Translations under genes and position numbers: made by a program
From: Desulfotomaculum sp.
Lineage (GTDB): Bacteria > Bacillota > Desulfotomaculia > Desulfotomaculales > Nap2-2B
Length of the DNA stretch: 43,851 nucleotides
Assembly: GCA_003513005.1 (NCBI GenBank)
Contig: DOTD01000040.1
Coordinates: 1-43,851 of the forward strand
Direction: 5' to 3'
Notes under the pieces: generated by a model
Told to the model about the DNA's origin: nothing
The model's database searches: none
Seen by the model: only the letters and a program-made list of their open reading frames with translations
Shown here: positions 15,870 to 24,268 of the stretch, piece after piece
How the letters are laid out: the number at the start of each line of letters is the position of its first letter
Position numbering within the stretch: position 1 is the first letter of the stretch

Positions 15870-15889
15870 CCGGCTAAAAGCCGGTTTTT
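15870..15889 (+). terminator. rho-independent terminator of a short unit
   Basis: CCGGCT at 15870-15875 pairs with AGCCGG at 15879-15884 around AAA, followed by five Ts. It ends whatever is transcribed between 15677 and here. Confidence 0.75.
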
Positions 15890-16030
15890 ACTTTGTTGCC
15901 GGAACTATTCCTGTTCAGCTTTTATTATACTAATATCATTGCAAATGGTTAGGCTGTACAATTCTCAAAGAATCCTTTAAATTTATAACAAACGTTTAGT
16001 TTTTAGAAGGTCAGGAAGGGTTTTTATGTT

Positions 16031-16378
16031 ATGTATGTGAACACTTTAGAAAATATTGAAAAGAAAAAGGTCCAAACACAAGGCGCTCAAAATGTAAGCA
16101 AACAAAGGGTAATAGACCCGGAACATGGTTGGGACGGATGGGTCATGCGTGTTTTTACAATTGAAAAAGAAGGTTATACACCAAGACATGCTCACGGCTG
16201 GCCGCATATAAATTACGTTATTGACGGGAAAGGGGTTCTTTTCCTTGGCGACGCCAGGCATATTGTCCAAAAGGGATCGGTCGCCTATATACCTGAAGGA
16301 ATAGAACATCAATTTATCAACGAAGGTGATTCGGAACTTTCTTTTATTTGCATTGTGCCTGAGGAGGGAGATCTTTAA
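16031..16378 (+). CDS. single-domain cupin protein
   Basis: A 115-residue small beta-barrel cupin. Putative metal ligands are His53, His55 and His59 in RHAHGWPHINYVIDGKG, and His93 in the second motif, PEGIEHQFIN. The glutamate usual in motif 1 is replaced here. The ATG at 16031 follows GGAAGGG by about ten bases; an earlier ATG at 16026 runs straight into a stop. Small cupins of this kind include sugar isomerases, dioxygenases and regulators, so the role is not assignable. It is convergent with the cyclophilin-like gene. Confidence 0.88.
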   Translation: MYVNTLENIEKKKVQTQGAQNVSKQRVIDPEHGWDGWVMRVFTIEKEGYTPRHAHGWPHINYVIDGKGVLFLGDARHIVQKGSVAYIPEGIEHQFINEGDSELSFICIVPEEGDL

Positions 16379-16444
16379 ACTGGTTTGATGGACAAAGCCG
16401 TTCGCTGTTGATAAGGGTGTGCCCTTTGGACAGGTGTATTTCTT

Positions 16445-16813
16445 TTATGCTTTTTTTACATATATCTCATCACCGTCTGCGACTTGATCAAGGCTTTCCA
16501 GGTCTCCAGCAATGCTGCCAAATATATTTACAGCGCTAGCCGCGACAATTTTGTTTCCTTCGCTGATCGGGGTTGCCCCAAAAAAAATACAGAAAGCATT
16601 TCCTGTCGGCCAATATCCCAGGTCTCCTTTGGAAACTACATTTGTCGAACCCGGTTCGAGATCTGCTGCTACAGGTATGATGAAATATATCTCTTTACCC
16701 CAGCGGTTTGCTGTGCACTTGAAAGGCAGCGCTTCGAAGATTAACTGACCTGTAGGTGTCTGGTTAATTGTTGCCTGCCATGAACTTGCTCCTGATTCTA
16801 TAATTATTTTCAA
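16445..16813 (-). CDS. cyclophilin-like fold protein (TM1367 type)
   Basis: A 122-residue protein resembling the small cyclophilin-like family of Thermotoga TM1367. Markers are an opening KIIIESG strand, an ALPFKCTANRWGKEIYF segment, then DLGYWPTGNAFCIFFGATPIS and a closing GDEIYV. These proteins share the cyclophilin barrel but usually lack proline isomerase residues. The TTG start at 16811-16813 has AAGGAGG upstream on the minus strand. It diverges from the unknown gene at 17102. The 288 bases between them are AT-rich, with no promoter I can assign with confidence. Confidence 0.85.
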   Translation of the reverse strand: MKIIIESGASSWQATINQTPTGQLIFEALPFKCTANRWGKEIYFIIPVAADLEPGSTNVVSKGDLGYWPTGNAFCIFFGATPISEGNKIVAASAVNIFGSIAGDLESLDQVADGDEIYVKKA

Positions 16814-17101
16814 AGTCGTTCCTCCTTAAGTTTTTTCGTGAAGAAAAGCAGATCTGTCCTTTTTTAGACTGTTAAATTATTTTAGCGATTTTTAAATATT
16901 CTAACATAAGCGGAAGAAGCTTTTCAAACTATAATTATTAAACTTTCATGTATTTTTAATATCTTTGAGAATAGTTAAATAATAAGGCAGATTCTTAAAA
17001 TGGGAAAAAGTATTATTATAAATTATCAGTCAAAACCGAAAGGAATATTACCCCGCCCGTCGAACTATATAATTATTAATCTATCTGGGGAGGGATGACA
17101 T

Positions 17102-17398
17102 GTGGGGATGATTGGCGGGTCAGCGGTAACCAAGGATAGGTTGAGACAGATTTTTAACAAAGGCAAATCTTGCAGAGTAGTGGCGTATCATGATGTGGAA
17201 AACCCAATCGAAAAATATCCGGCAACTGTAAGTATAGATGGTGATAATTTAAATATAGGAGGACTGCTTTCGGTTAATTTATTAGGATGTTACTGCAATT
17301 ACGACTTTGATAATCATCATAATCACATAGTAACGTTAATTCCAAGCCCAAGGAGTTCAGAATACTTTAAGGTATTGATACATGAACTTGACAGTTGA
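17102..17398 (+). CDS. 98-residue protein of unknown function
   Basis: A GTG at 17102, or an ATG two codons later, follows GGGAGGGA. The protein has an N-terminal basic helix, a middle of short strands (KYPATVSIDGDNLNIGG), and a cluster reading CYCNYDFDNHHNHIV with two cysteines, three histidines and three aspartates or asparagines that could bind metal. No signal peptide or membrane segment. I do not recognise the family. A terminator at 17449 follows, so it is a single-gene unit. Confidence 0.65.
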   Translation: MGMIGGSAVTKDRLRQIFNKGKSCRVVAYHDVENPIEKYPATVSIDGDNLNIGGLLSVNLLGCYCNYDFDNHHNHIVTLIPSPRSSEYFKVLIHELDS

Positions 17399-17448
17399 AA
17401 AAGTGATTTAAAAAATCGGGGAGATGGGGAGATTAGGAAAACTTTTTG

Positions 17449-17476
17449 AAGGCGCCATGATGCGCCTTTTCTTTTT
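17449..17476 (+). terminator. rho-independent terminator
   Basis: AAGGCGC at 17449-17455 pairs with GCGCCTT at 17462-17468 around CATGAT, followed by a T-rich tract. It ends the 98-residue gene. Confidence 0.8.
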
Positions 17477-17690
17477 TGTTGGGAGAGCAGTGAACAACGA
17501 CGTTCTTTAAACCACTGGGGAAAATAAGTAAGTCTGAAACCCTGTCATATGTCGGCGGGGTTTTTATGTTTTTATGAATAAAAATTTGCTTCTCTACAAT
17601 AATCGACATTTTCCCTGAAGGAAAAACTTCTTGCGATCCTATAGTATTAAATATTGCAGTTGTGGGCAATTTCCGGCGCCAGCTTTATAA

Positions 17691-20144
17691 ATGGGCTGTA
17701 ATTATACTCGGGTGGTATGTTTTTTGGTTTCGAGGCCGATTTTGTTATTTACCAGTATTTTAATCTTCGGGATAGTATTGTCGGGCTATCTCAATATTTC
17801 CCCGGGTTTCCTTTTGCTGCTGCTGGGCATTGCCTTCTTTGCCGCCGTAACAGGGTATCTCTTTTCGTGGAAGGCTTCCGGCATCGTCTTTTCTTTATTA
17901 TTTTTCCTGACCGGCATTTTCTACGGGACTATTTCCAACAACCGGGTGAACCCTGATCTATTCCGGTATACCGGCCACTGGGTTACTTTGGAGGGGGTGG
18001 TTTGTTCTGAACCTGATTTAAGGCAGGATAAGGTCTTCTATAAACTGGATCTGACCGGGATAAAAATTGGGGAAGAGCAAAGCCGTTTAAAAGCCAGGGT
18101 GTTGGTGCAGGCGCCGAAGCCGGACAAAGTATACTGCTTTGGAGATTTATTAAGGATTCACGGATTGCTGGTCCGTCCCGATGAGCCCGGGAATCCAGGT
18201 GAATTTGATTACAGAACTTACCTGACCAGGCAGGGAATAGGGGTGATTTTAAGGGCTTCCGGTTCTGAAGATTTTGTTTTGCTTGGTGTCAGGGGCAATC
18301 TGTTTATGCGTCAACTGCTGCTTTTAAAGAAAAAAATCATTATGGTACAGCAGCAAACCCTGCCGGACGACAAGGCCGCCCTGGTAAACGGGATTGTTTT
18401 CGGAACCCAGGGCCAGATCCCGGAAAACCTGTGGGAAGCATTCAGCCAGACTGGAATCGTTCACATCTTAAGCGTTTCGGGAATGCACGTGGGTCTTGTT
18501 TTAGCCGGGGCAATTGCTCTTACCGGACTTTTGAACATCCCGGGTATTCAGGGTACCTTGCTGATATCTTTGCTGGTTGTCCTTTATTCACTTTTTTGCG
18601 GCATGGGTCCGGCGGTGACCCGTTCAGCCCTGATGGCTTTAATGTTTCTCTGGTCGCATCGCTTGGGGCGCAAACAGGATTGGCCGACGACCCTTTCTTT
18701 GGCTGCTTTGATAATCCTGCTCTGGAAACCTGCGGCTATCTATGATATTGGCTTTCAGCTCTCTTTTTCCGCCACCTGGGGAATACTTTACCTCGGTCCG
18801 GTTATTGACGAACTGTTAAAAAAGCATACCCGCTGGCCCGCCTGGGTTCAGGCAACCATTTGGGTTTCACTTGCCGCGCAACTGGCCACACTGCCGCTCG
18901 TAGCCCTGTATTACAATCTTTTTTCACCCGTCTCCATGTTGGCCAACATTTTAGCCGTTCCTTTAACCACTTTAATTTTGGCTTTAGGTGTATGTTCCGG
19001 TATTTTGGGTCTTTTTTCTGTTTTTCTGGCCGGCTTGATCAATGCCTGTACGTCTGCAGTTTTAGATATATTTATCGCGGTTGTCTCTTTGTTGAACAGC
19101 CTGCCCGGTTCGTTTATTTCCGTGCCCAGCCCTCCTCTAATTGTCATACCTGTCTGGTTTATTGTTTTGTTTTTTTCAGCAAGAATTTTCAACAAAAAGA
19201 ATGCTTCAATCATAGTCCGGTTTTTATCTGAAAAGCGAAACACGGCTGTTTTAATTCTTATTCTGGCCGTGACGGTGATATCTTTATTGTTCTTCAAGAC
19301 GCCGGCAGAAAAACAACTTGTTATGCATATGATTGATGTCGGACAGGGGGAGAGCATTCTGATTCAATTCCCCTCGGGAAAAAACATGCTGGTTGATACC
19401 GGTGGATGGGACGGTGAATTTGCTACCGGCGAAGGAGCCGGAAGCAAGGTTGTTCTGCCTTACCTGCAAAGGCTGGGAGTACGCAGGCTGGATGCCTTGT
19501 TGCTCACTCACTCTCATGAGGATCATGCGGGGGGCGCCGCGGCAGTGGTAAACAGCATTCCGGCAGCTCTAGTAATAGTATCTTCCGCCGCTCAAAAAGC
19601 AAATTCGCTTTCCGGGGCTTCGCCTGAAGAAGATCCATACTCCCGCCTTCTGGAGGGTTTCCGGAAAAAGGGGATCCTTATTCAAGCCGTTAATGAGGGA
19701 GACAGGCTGCTGCTTGATCGGGATGTGGAAATAAAGGTCCTAAGCCCTTCACCGGCACGGTCTTACCAGGCGGATGATGAAAATAACAGCTCGGTGGTTT
19801 TGATGATCCGCTACGGGAGACAAAAATTTCTTCTAACCGGGGACATAGAAGTTGAAGCTCAGGAAAGCCTTTTAAAATCGGGAGCTGATCTTAGAGCTGA
19901 TATTCTTAAAGCGCCTCACCACGGCAGCAAGCTGATCAGGCCCTTCGTTGAGCGGGTTCACCCTTCACTTGCCCTGATCTCCGTAGGGAACCATAACCGT
20001 TTCTTTCTACCCAGGCCTGAAACAGTAAAACTGCTCAAAGATTTGAATATCCCCGTCTACCGGACGGACAAGGACGGCGCAATAATCTTATCTGCAAACG
20101 GCAGTAAAATAAGGGTAAAAACAGGCAGGGGAACAGGGTCATAG
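17691..20144 (+). CDS. comEC: ComEC/Rec2 DNA uptake channel
   Basis: The membrane channel that brings single-stranded DNA into the cell in transformation; 817 residues, normal length. The order is two or three N-terminal helices, a DUF4131-type OB-like region (about 95-200), the competence membrane domain with GIVFGTQGQIPENLWEAFSQ and the ILSVSGMHVGL motif, then many helices to about residue 540. A C-terminal metallo-beta-lactamase domain follows, with DVGQGESILIQ and the metal motif THSHEDHAGG, and later APHHGSK. The 3' end contains a 30-base repeat (20109-20138) found again at 28082-28111. Confidence 0.96.
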   Translation: MGCNYTRVVCFLVSRPILLFTSILIFGIVLSGYLNISPGFLLLLLGIAFFAAVTGYLFSWKASGIVFSLLFFLTGIFYGTISNNRVNPDLFRYTGHWVTLEGVVCSEPDLRQDKVFYKLDLTGIKIGEEQSRLKARVLVQAPKPDKVYCFGDLLRIHGLLVRPDEPGNPGEFDYRTYLTRQGIGVILRASGSEDFVLLGVRGNLFMRQLLLLKKKIIMVQQQTLPDDKAALVNGIVFGTQGQIPENLWEAFSQTGIVHILSVSGMHVGLVLAGAIALTGLLNIPGIQGTLLISLLVVLYSLFCGMGPAVTRSALMALMFLWSHRLGRKQDWPTTLSLAALIILLWKPAAIYDIGFQLSFSATWGILYLGPVIDELLKKHTRWPAWVQATIWVSLAAQLATLPLVALYYNLFSPVSMLANILAVPLTTLILALGVCSGILGLFSVFLAGLINACTSAVLDIFIAVVSLLNSLPGSFISVPSPPLIVIPVWFIVLFFSARIFNKKNASIIVRFLSEKRNTAVLILILAVTVISLLFFKTPAEKQLVMHMIDVGQGESILIQFPSGKNMLVDTGGWDGEFATGEGAGSKVVLPYLQRLGVRRLDALLLTHSHEDHAGGAAAVVNSIPAALVIVSSAAQKANSLSGASPEEDPYSRLLEGFRKKGILIQAVNEGDRLLLDRDVEIKVLSPSPARSYQADDENNSSVVLMIRYGRQKFLLTGDIEVEAQESLLKSGADLRADILKAPHHGSKLIRPFVERVHPSLALISVGNHNRFFLPRPETVKLLKDLNIPVYRTDKDGAIILSANGSKIRVKTGRGTGS
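20109..20138 (+). repeat. 30-bp direct repeat, left copy, inside the comEC 3' end
   Basis: Matches 28082-28111 at 29 of 30 positions (ATAAGGGTAAAAACAGGCAG, then GGGAACAGGG). Weaker similarity extends a few bases upstream. The pair bounds the 8-kb accessory segment. Confidence 0.8.
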
Positions 20145-20332
20145 TAAAGATGGCAGCCAGGCGAAATATGGCGATATAACACGCCAGGCCGGCCATGGCG
20201 GAAGTGGACAGGCGTTCAAAACGGTGTTCAAAACTGGGGTCAGATACTGTTACAAAAGGTAAATCCCACCTGAAGCCATCAGACGGGTTTAACAATAAAA
20301 AATAGTGACACTACTGTCTTGTATTTAAAAGG

Positions 20333-20578
20333 CTATTGTCGAAAAAGGGAACTGACCTGTTGAATTTCCTCTGGTGTTGCGTGTTGGGCGGCTTTATAAT
20401 AGCCTTTTTGTTCGGCAACCTTATACAGATTATATTGAAACTGCTCATCGGCATTTCTGATTTGTTGTATTGTTTGCCTTAGATTTTGGTCAGAGCACTG
20501 GGCAATAACAGCGGCATAACCTGTCAAACTGCTGTTAATCATAGACAGGACATCGTTTACCATATCTTTCTCCTGCAT
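20333..20578 (-). CDS. CotF-like spore coat protein
   Basis: An 81-residue protein of the Coat_F type. Recognisable segments are NDVLSMINSSLTGYAAVIAQ, then LRQTIQQIRNADEQFQ, then YKVAEQKGYYKAAQHATPEE. These are small helical coat proteins of Bacillus and Clostridium spores. The ATG at 20578 has a GAGGAGATG-like ribosome site on the minus strand. It lies inside the repeat-bounded segment, in the opposite direction to comEC. The 188 bases between it and comEC hold a short direct repeat of GTTCAAAAC and nothing else I can name. Confidence 0.9.
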   Translation of the reverse strand: MQEKDMVNDVLSMINSSLTGYAAVIAQCSDQNLRQTIQQIRNADEQFQYNLYKVAEQKGYYKAAQHATPEEIQQVSSLFRQ

Positions 20579-20794
20579 GCTTTCATCTCCTCGTATGATA
20601 TATTTAGTTCCCCTCTTGCAGACTTTGCCTGTTTGAAAATCACTCTTATTTCCTTCGGCATTCTTCTTGGCTCCTATTTCTCAAGCTTTTTCTTGAATTA
20701 TACGTCCTAGTTTTGGGTGATTTTTATCATTTCATGGATTTGGATCATGTATAGGACCTTTATAGAGCACATGAAATGAAATTACTACTTCATC

Positions 20795-20827
20795 GCCCTG
20801 GAAGGTAATAATCTTTCAGGGCTTTTT
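20795..20827 (+). terminator. rho-independent terminator without an evident gene upstream
   Basis: GCCCTGGAAG at 20795-20804 pairs (one G-T) with CTTTCAGGGC at 20813-20822, followed by five Ts. No plus-strand gene lies just upstream, so it may end read-through from comEC or be a remnant. Confidence 0.7.
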
Positions 20828-20953
20828 ATTATCAAAACTGGTTTAACAGGCAGGGAAACAGTGCCGTTGTATGTCGCGCCGGTAGTTTGCGATCCAGGTA
20901 GATGATCTTCTGCCCGGTTTACAATAACGGCATCCCGGCGGCGGTATTGGGTA

Positions 20954-20982
20954 TTGACACATTGATAATGAGGGTGGATAAT
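20954..20982 (+). promoter_or_regulatory. promoter of the first TetR gene
   Basis: TTGACA at 20954-20959, 17 bases, GATAAT at 20977-20982. Transcription from here would place the (TAG)n tract in the 5' untranslated leader of the regulator. Confidence 0.6.
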
Positions 20983-21021
20983 ACTAATGAAATTACACAA
21001 TGTATAATAGTATATAATGTA

Positions 21022-21095
<74 letters not shown>

Positions 21096-21154
21096 TTTGT
21101 TTTCTAATGATAGATCGATGTACCAATAAAACGAACAAACAATACCCGGCATTA

Positions 21155-23311
21155 ATAGGAGGTGCCAATGGAGTCGATCGGAATGCCCGGCGAAAGCAGG
21201 ATGGAAAGGAAGAAAAAAAAGACGCGGCAGAAGATCATCGAAGTGGCTATGGATCTATTTCAGCGTCAGGGTTTTGGCAATACGACTATGGAACAAATTG
21301 CTGAAGCAGCCGACATTGCCAGGAAAACCCTGTATAATCATTTTCCCGTCAAAGAGGCTATTGTTGATGAATATGTAAAAGTCATCTCCATGGGACTGGC
21401 TCAAGAGACACTTGATAATCTACAAAACTTGCCTGATACGGGGACACGTTTAATAGCTGCGTTGGATAAAGCATATGCGTGGGTAGAAACCAATCCGGAA
21501 ATTACGGGAATATGTTTGGGATATCGTCTAAAATGTATGTCTTTGGGATCCGGAGACTGCAGCGGCGAAACAGGCACAAAAATCATGATGACTGAGATTA
21601 TCAGGCAGGGCCAGCAGGCCGGCGAAATAAGGCAGGATCTTTCTGTTGAGCTGATGGTGGAGCAGTTGAATATTTCCCGCTGCGTTATTGTCCTGAATTG
21701 GCTGAAGGACCCGTCAAGGTTCGAACTTCGCAAAGAAATGGCAAAAATGGTGGACCTGTTTATATACGGGGCAATTAAGAGGTAAGGAAGCCGAGAATAA
21801 ACAATCTTAAGGATCAATCGGTGAAGAATTAAAAAAGTAATCTATCTTTTAGAGGGAGGATGTCATGGAAAAGAGTCGCGGAATATTCTTTTTAAGCTGG
21901 CCGGAGGTTTTTCAGGACGGTGTGGAAGCGGTTGGAGGAAAAGGGTGGAACCTGGCTAGGCTTGACCGGTACGGGTTTTATATTCCCGCAGGAGGCGTTC
22001 TTACAGCCAGGGCATATCAAATTTTTGCAGAAGAAAACGACCTGCTTGAAGACATGGCGGAAATCACGCAAAGTGTGAATATCGATAATATTGGAGAAAA
22101 GAAAATTGAGCAAAAACTCCTCCTGATCAGAGAAAAAATCAAAGCCGGCCAAATCCCTTCAAAGATCCGGGATGAACTGGAGTCCGGCTTGAAAGGCATG
22201 GGCCTGCTTGGGGAACCGGTGGCTGTCCGGTCTTCGGCCACAGCGGAGGATCCCGCACAGGCGTCTTTTGCTGGTATCCATAGCTCCTTTCTAAATGTCA
22301 CAGGCTGGGAAAGCATACTGGAAGCTGTCAAGGATTGCTACGCTTCCCTGTGGACACCCCGATCGGTGGCGTACCGGCGAAAGCTGAGTTTGGCGGACCA
22401 GGATGTCCTGCCCGCGGTGGTGATCATGAAGATGGTTGAGGCTAGGGCAGCCGGGGTGGCCTTTACCTGCGATCCTCAAACCGGCCGCGAAGACCTGTTT
22501 GTGATCAACGCCAACTTTGGGCTGGGAGAATCGGTGGTAAGCGGCGCCATAGAGCCTGATACCTATTATCTCGACTCCTCGGCCTATTTTGCCTTACCCC
22601 GCCTCAAAGCAAAGAAAACAGGAGCCAAGCAGGGAATGACCAGGACCTGCGCAGGCGGCGGAACCTGTTTTGTACCGGGTGGGGACATGGCCTCGCAGCA
22701 GGTTTTGCCGGACGGGAATATCGAAAAGCTGGGTTTACTGCTGGCGCGTGTTTTCGAGTCCCTGGGAGAAGGCGAAGAGCACCAGGATGTGGAATGGGCT
22801 TTTGACGGGCGTGATTTCGTATTGCTTCAGGCCCGGCCGGTTACCGCACTGCCCTGCTATACATTTGACGCTTTAAAAAACAAGGTCCAGATATGGTCCA
22901 ACGGCAACTACCGGGATGCCGTCCCCATGGTTATCAGTCCCCTGCAGCGCCGGGTGATGAAGGACAGTATTGATACTATTCAGTACACTTCTTTATCGGA
23001 ACCAGGCTATCCTGTCCCGGAGGGTTTTCAATTTTCGCGCCTGGTCAAGGGCAGGTTGTACTGCAACGTATCTGCCCTGCAGTGGGCTTATTATGATTGT
23101 TCCGGAATGCTGTCCAAAGATTTTAATCCCGGCTGGGGTGGACACCAGCCTGTAATCGAAATAGAAGACACCGACCCCTATAAGGGTGAGATTGGCCTGG
23201 AGAGACAGCGCCGCGGGATGAAGGGCGCATCTTTGATCATGGAGGCGGCTGCCAATGCCTCCGGTACTTTTGCCGAAGTTGCCCGGTCCGTCGAATCCCT
23301 GACCGGGTCCG
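21155..23311 (+). repeat. tandem segmental duplication, copy 1 (TetR plus phosphotransferase-like gene)
   Basis: Closely similar to 24269-26417. Similarity starts at the TAGGAGG ribosome site of each TetR gene and, in copy 1, ends at 23311 where the transposase element region begins. By eye the TetR proteins differ at about 21 of 205 positions, so the duplication is not recent. Confidence 0.92.
21168..21785 (+). CDS. TetR/AcrR-family regulator, copy 1
   Basis: A 205-residue one-component repressor. A basic N-terminal arm (RMERKKKKTRQKI) leads into the TetR helix-turn-helix at about residues 39-60 (TTMEQIAEAADIARKTLYNHF). The rest is the helical ligand domain. The ATG at 21168 follows AGGAGGT with a five-base gap. 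It lies 80 bases ahead of the truncated phosphotransferase-like gene and presumably regulates that operon and itself. A near-identical copy is at 24282. The ligand pocket has diverged more than the DNA-binding part, so the two copies may share an operator but respond differently; this is inference. Confidence 0.93.
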   Translation: MESIGMPGESRMERKKKKTRQKIIEVAMDLFQRQGFGNTTMEQIAEAADIARKTLYNHFPVKEAIVDEYVKVISMGLAQETLDNLQNLPDTGTRLIAALDKAYAWVETNPEITGICLGYRLKCMSLGSGDCSGETGTKIMMTEIIRQGQQAGEIRQDLSVELMVEQLNISRCVIVLNWLKDPSRFELRKEMAKMVDLFIYGAIKR

Positions 23312-23454
23312 AAAATGACCAACAGACCAACAGAGGGACGTTCTCCAACAGAGGGACGTTCTTATTGTTGGCTATTCTAAAATTAAATAACATTTATAAC
23401 GAAAAAAATAACAGGAGTAAGGTTGAAGATGAGACAACCAAGAAAGCGGAGTGA
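21865..23454 (+). pseudogene. rifampicin phosphotransferase/PEP synthase-like gene, copy 1, truncated
   Basis: Starts at an ATG after AGAGGGAGG. Residues 1 to about 482 match the intact copy at 24971. They hold the PPDK-type ATP-binding domain (GGKGWNLARLDRYG, AVRSSATAEDPAQASFAG, GESVVSGAIEPD) and part of the middle domain. At 23311 the homology stops and the frame runs on for about 47 residues encoded by the transposase element's left end, overlapping the transposase start. The C-terminal swivelling domain with the catalytic histidine is missing altogether, not displaced. The product could still bind ATP but should not complete phosphotransfer. Confidence 0.88.
23325..23372 (-). repeat. REP-like left end of the transposase element
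   Basis: On the minus strand it reads ATAG, then CCAACAATAAGAACGTCCCT and CTGTTGG, followed by a second AACGTCCCTCTGTTGG unit. CCAACA and TGTTGG can pair, giving a hairpin. It mirrors the right end. Confidence 0.7.
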
Positions 23455-24199
23455 AAGTGGTGTTTACCACGTTGTTTTACGAGGAATCAACCGGCAGGAT
23501 ATTTTTTATGATGATGAAGATTATCAACGTTTTTTGGAAACGATAGAAAAGATGAAATCAGACGATCGGTTTGCAGTTTACGGATATTGCTTGATGACAA
23601 ATCATGTTCATCTGCTGATTAGGGAAAACACCGATACGATATCGCGTATCATGAGCCGGATTGGCACTAGTTACGCTTGGTGGTATAACGGAAAATATGG
23701 GCGAAGTGGCCATGTTTTTCAAGGTCGTTATGGAAGTGAATGCGTTGAAAACGACGACTACTTATTGACGGTAATCCGCTACATACACAACAATCCGGTA
23801 AAAGCCGGAATAGTTCAAGAACCGAAAGAATACCGCTGGAGCAGTATCCATGCTTATTATGGGGCCAGGGAGTACCCGCAAGGATTAAGTGAACCAGCTT
23901 TCGCTTTGAGTATTATAAATCAAGACCGAAAGAGAGCAATAGAGGCATTTCGAGAATATATGAAGCGAGAAAATCAAGATAAATGCCTGGAAGATAAGAT
24001 TAAGCTGCGTAAAACCGATAATGAAATCAAAACAGAGATAGAAAAACTGATGAACGGTGAATTAATCGGAAGGCTTCAAGGAATGGAAAAGGCAAAACGA
24101 AACGATATATTGAGAAAAATTAAAGCAATCGAAGGTGTATCATTAAGACAAATTTCCCGAATCACCGGGCTAAGTGTAGATATTGTATTTAATTCCTAG
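23429..24199 (+). CDS. REP-associated tyrosine transposase (Y1_Tnp, IS200-like fold)
   Basis: A 256-residue single-strand HUH nuclease. The metal-binding histidine pair is in MTNHVHLLIRE (about residues 56-66), and the catalytic tyrosine is expected in the following helix region (near YAWWYNGKYGRSGH). The marker SESGVYHVVLRGINRQDIF opens the protein, and HNNPVKAGIVQEPKEYRWSS closes the nuclease domain. A C-terminal region with an IEGVSLRQISRITGLS helix-turn-helix follows. The frame begins at a TTG at 23423, but the ATG at 23429 gives the usual family N-terminus. It may be active or domesticated. Confidence 0.92.
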   Translation: MRQPRKRSESGVYHVVLRGINRQDIFYDDEDYQRFLETIEKMKSDDRFAVYGYCLMTNHVHLLIRENTDTISRIMSRIGTSYAWWYNGKYGRSGHVFQGRYGSECVENDDYLLTVIRYIHNNPVKAGIVQEPKEYRWSSIHAYYGAREYPQGLSEPAFALSIINQDRKRAIEAFREYMKRENQDKCLEDKIKLRKTDNEIKTEIEKLMNGELIGRLQGMEKAKRNDILRKIKAIEGVSLRQISRITGLSVDIVFNS

Positions 24200-24202
24200 T
24201 TT

Positions 24203-24252
24203 GTAGCCAACAAAAAGAACGTCCCCTGTTGGTCTAACGTCCCCTGTTGGTC
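24203..24252 (+). repeat. REP-like right end with GTAG tetranucleotide
   Basis: GTAG at 24203-24206 directly precedes a hairpin whose arms are CCAACA (24207-24212) and TGTTGG (24227-24232); a second AACGTCCCCTGTTGG unit follows. A GTAG before the hairpin is the known hallmark of REP sequences recognised by this transposase family. Confidence 0.7.
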
Positions 24253-24268
24253 TGAATGCCTGATATTT

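Larger units (their letters stand above)
15528..16030 (+). other. 503-base region without a convincing gene
   Basis: It holds two rho-independent terminators (15645-15676 and 15870-15889). Between them GAGGAGGT at 15761-15768 precedes a GTG at 15777 that opens only 14 codons (MPRKRYLLRPVSNC). This could be a leader peptide, a decayed gene start or chance. The 78-codon frame at 15697-15933 runs through the second terminator and has no ribosome site. Confidence 0.5.
23325..24252 (+). mobile_element. REP-associated tyrosine transposase element
   Basis: A 928-base unit bounded by imperfect inverted repeats of about 47 bases (23325-23372 and 24206-24252). Each end contains two copies of a CCAACAG-GGACGTT motif. 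The transposase gene fills most of the interior. No target duplication is evident at the borders, as expected for this transposase type. Confidence 0.82.

Noticed and set aside
15697..15933. 78-residue plus-strand protein
   Set aside because: It runs through a terminator hairpin and has no ribosome site; composition is unremarkable.
17433..17669. 78-residue minus-strand frame upstream of comEC
   Set aside because: Its 3' end lies in the plus-strand terminator at 17449. The N-terminal stretch looks protein-like, so it might be a gene remnant, but I cannot support a gene.
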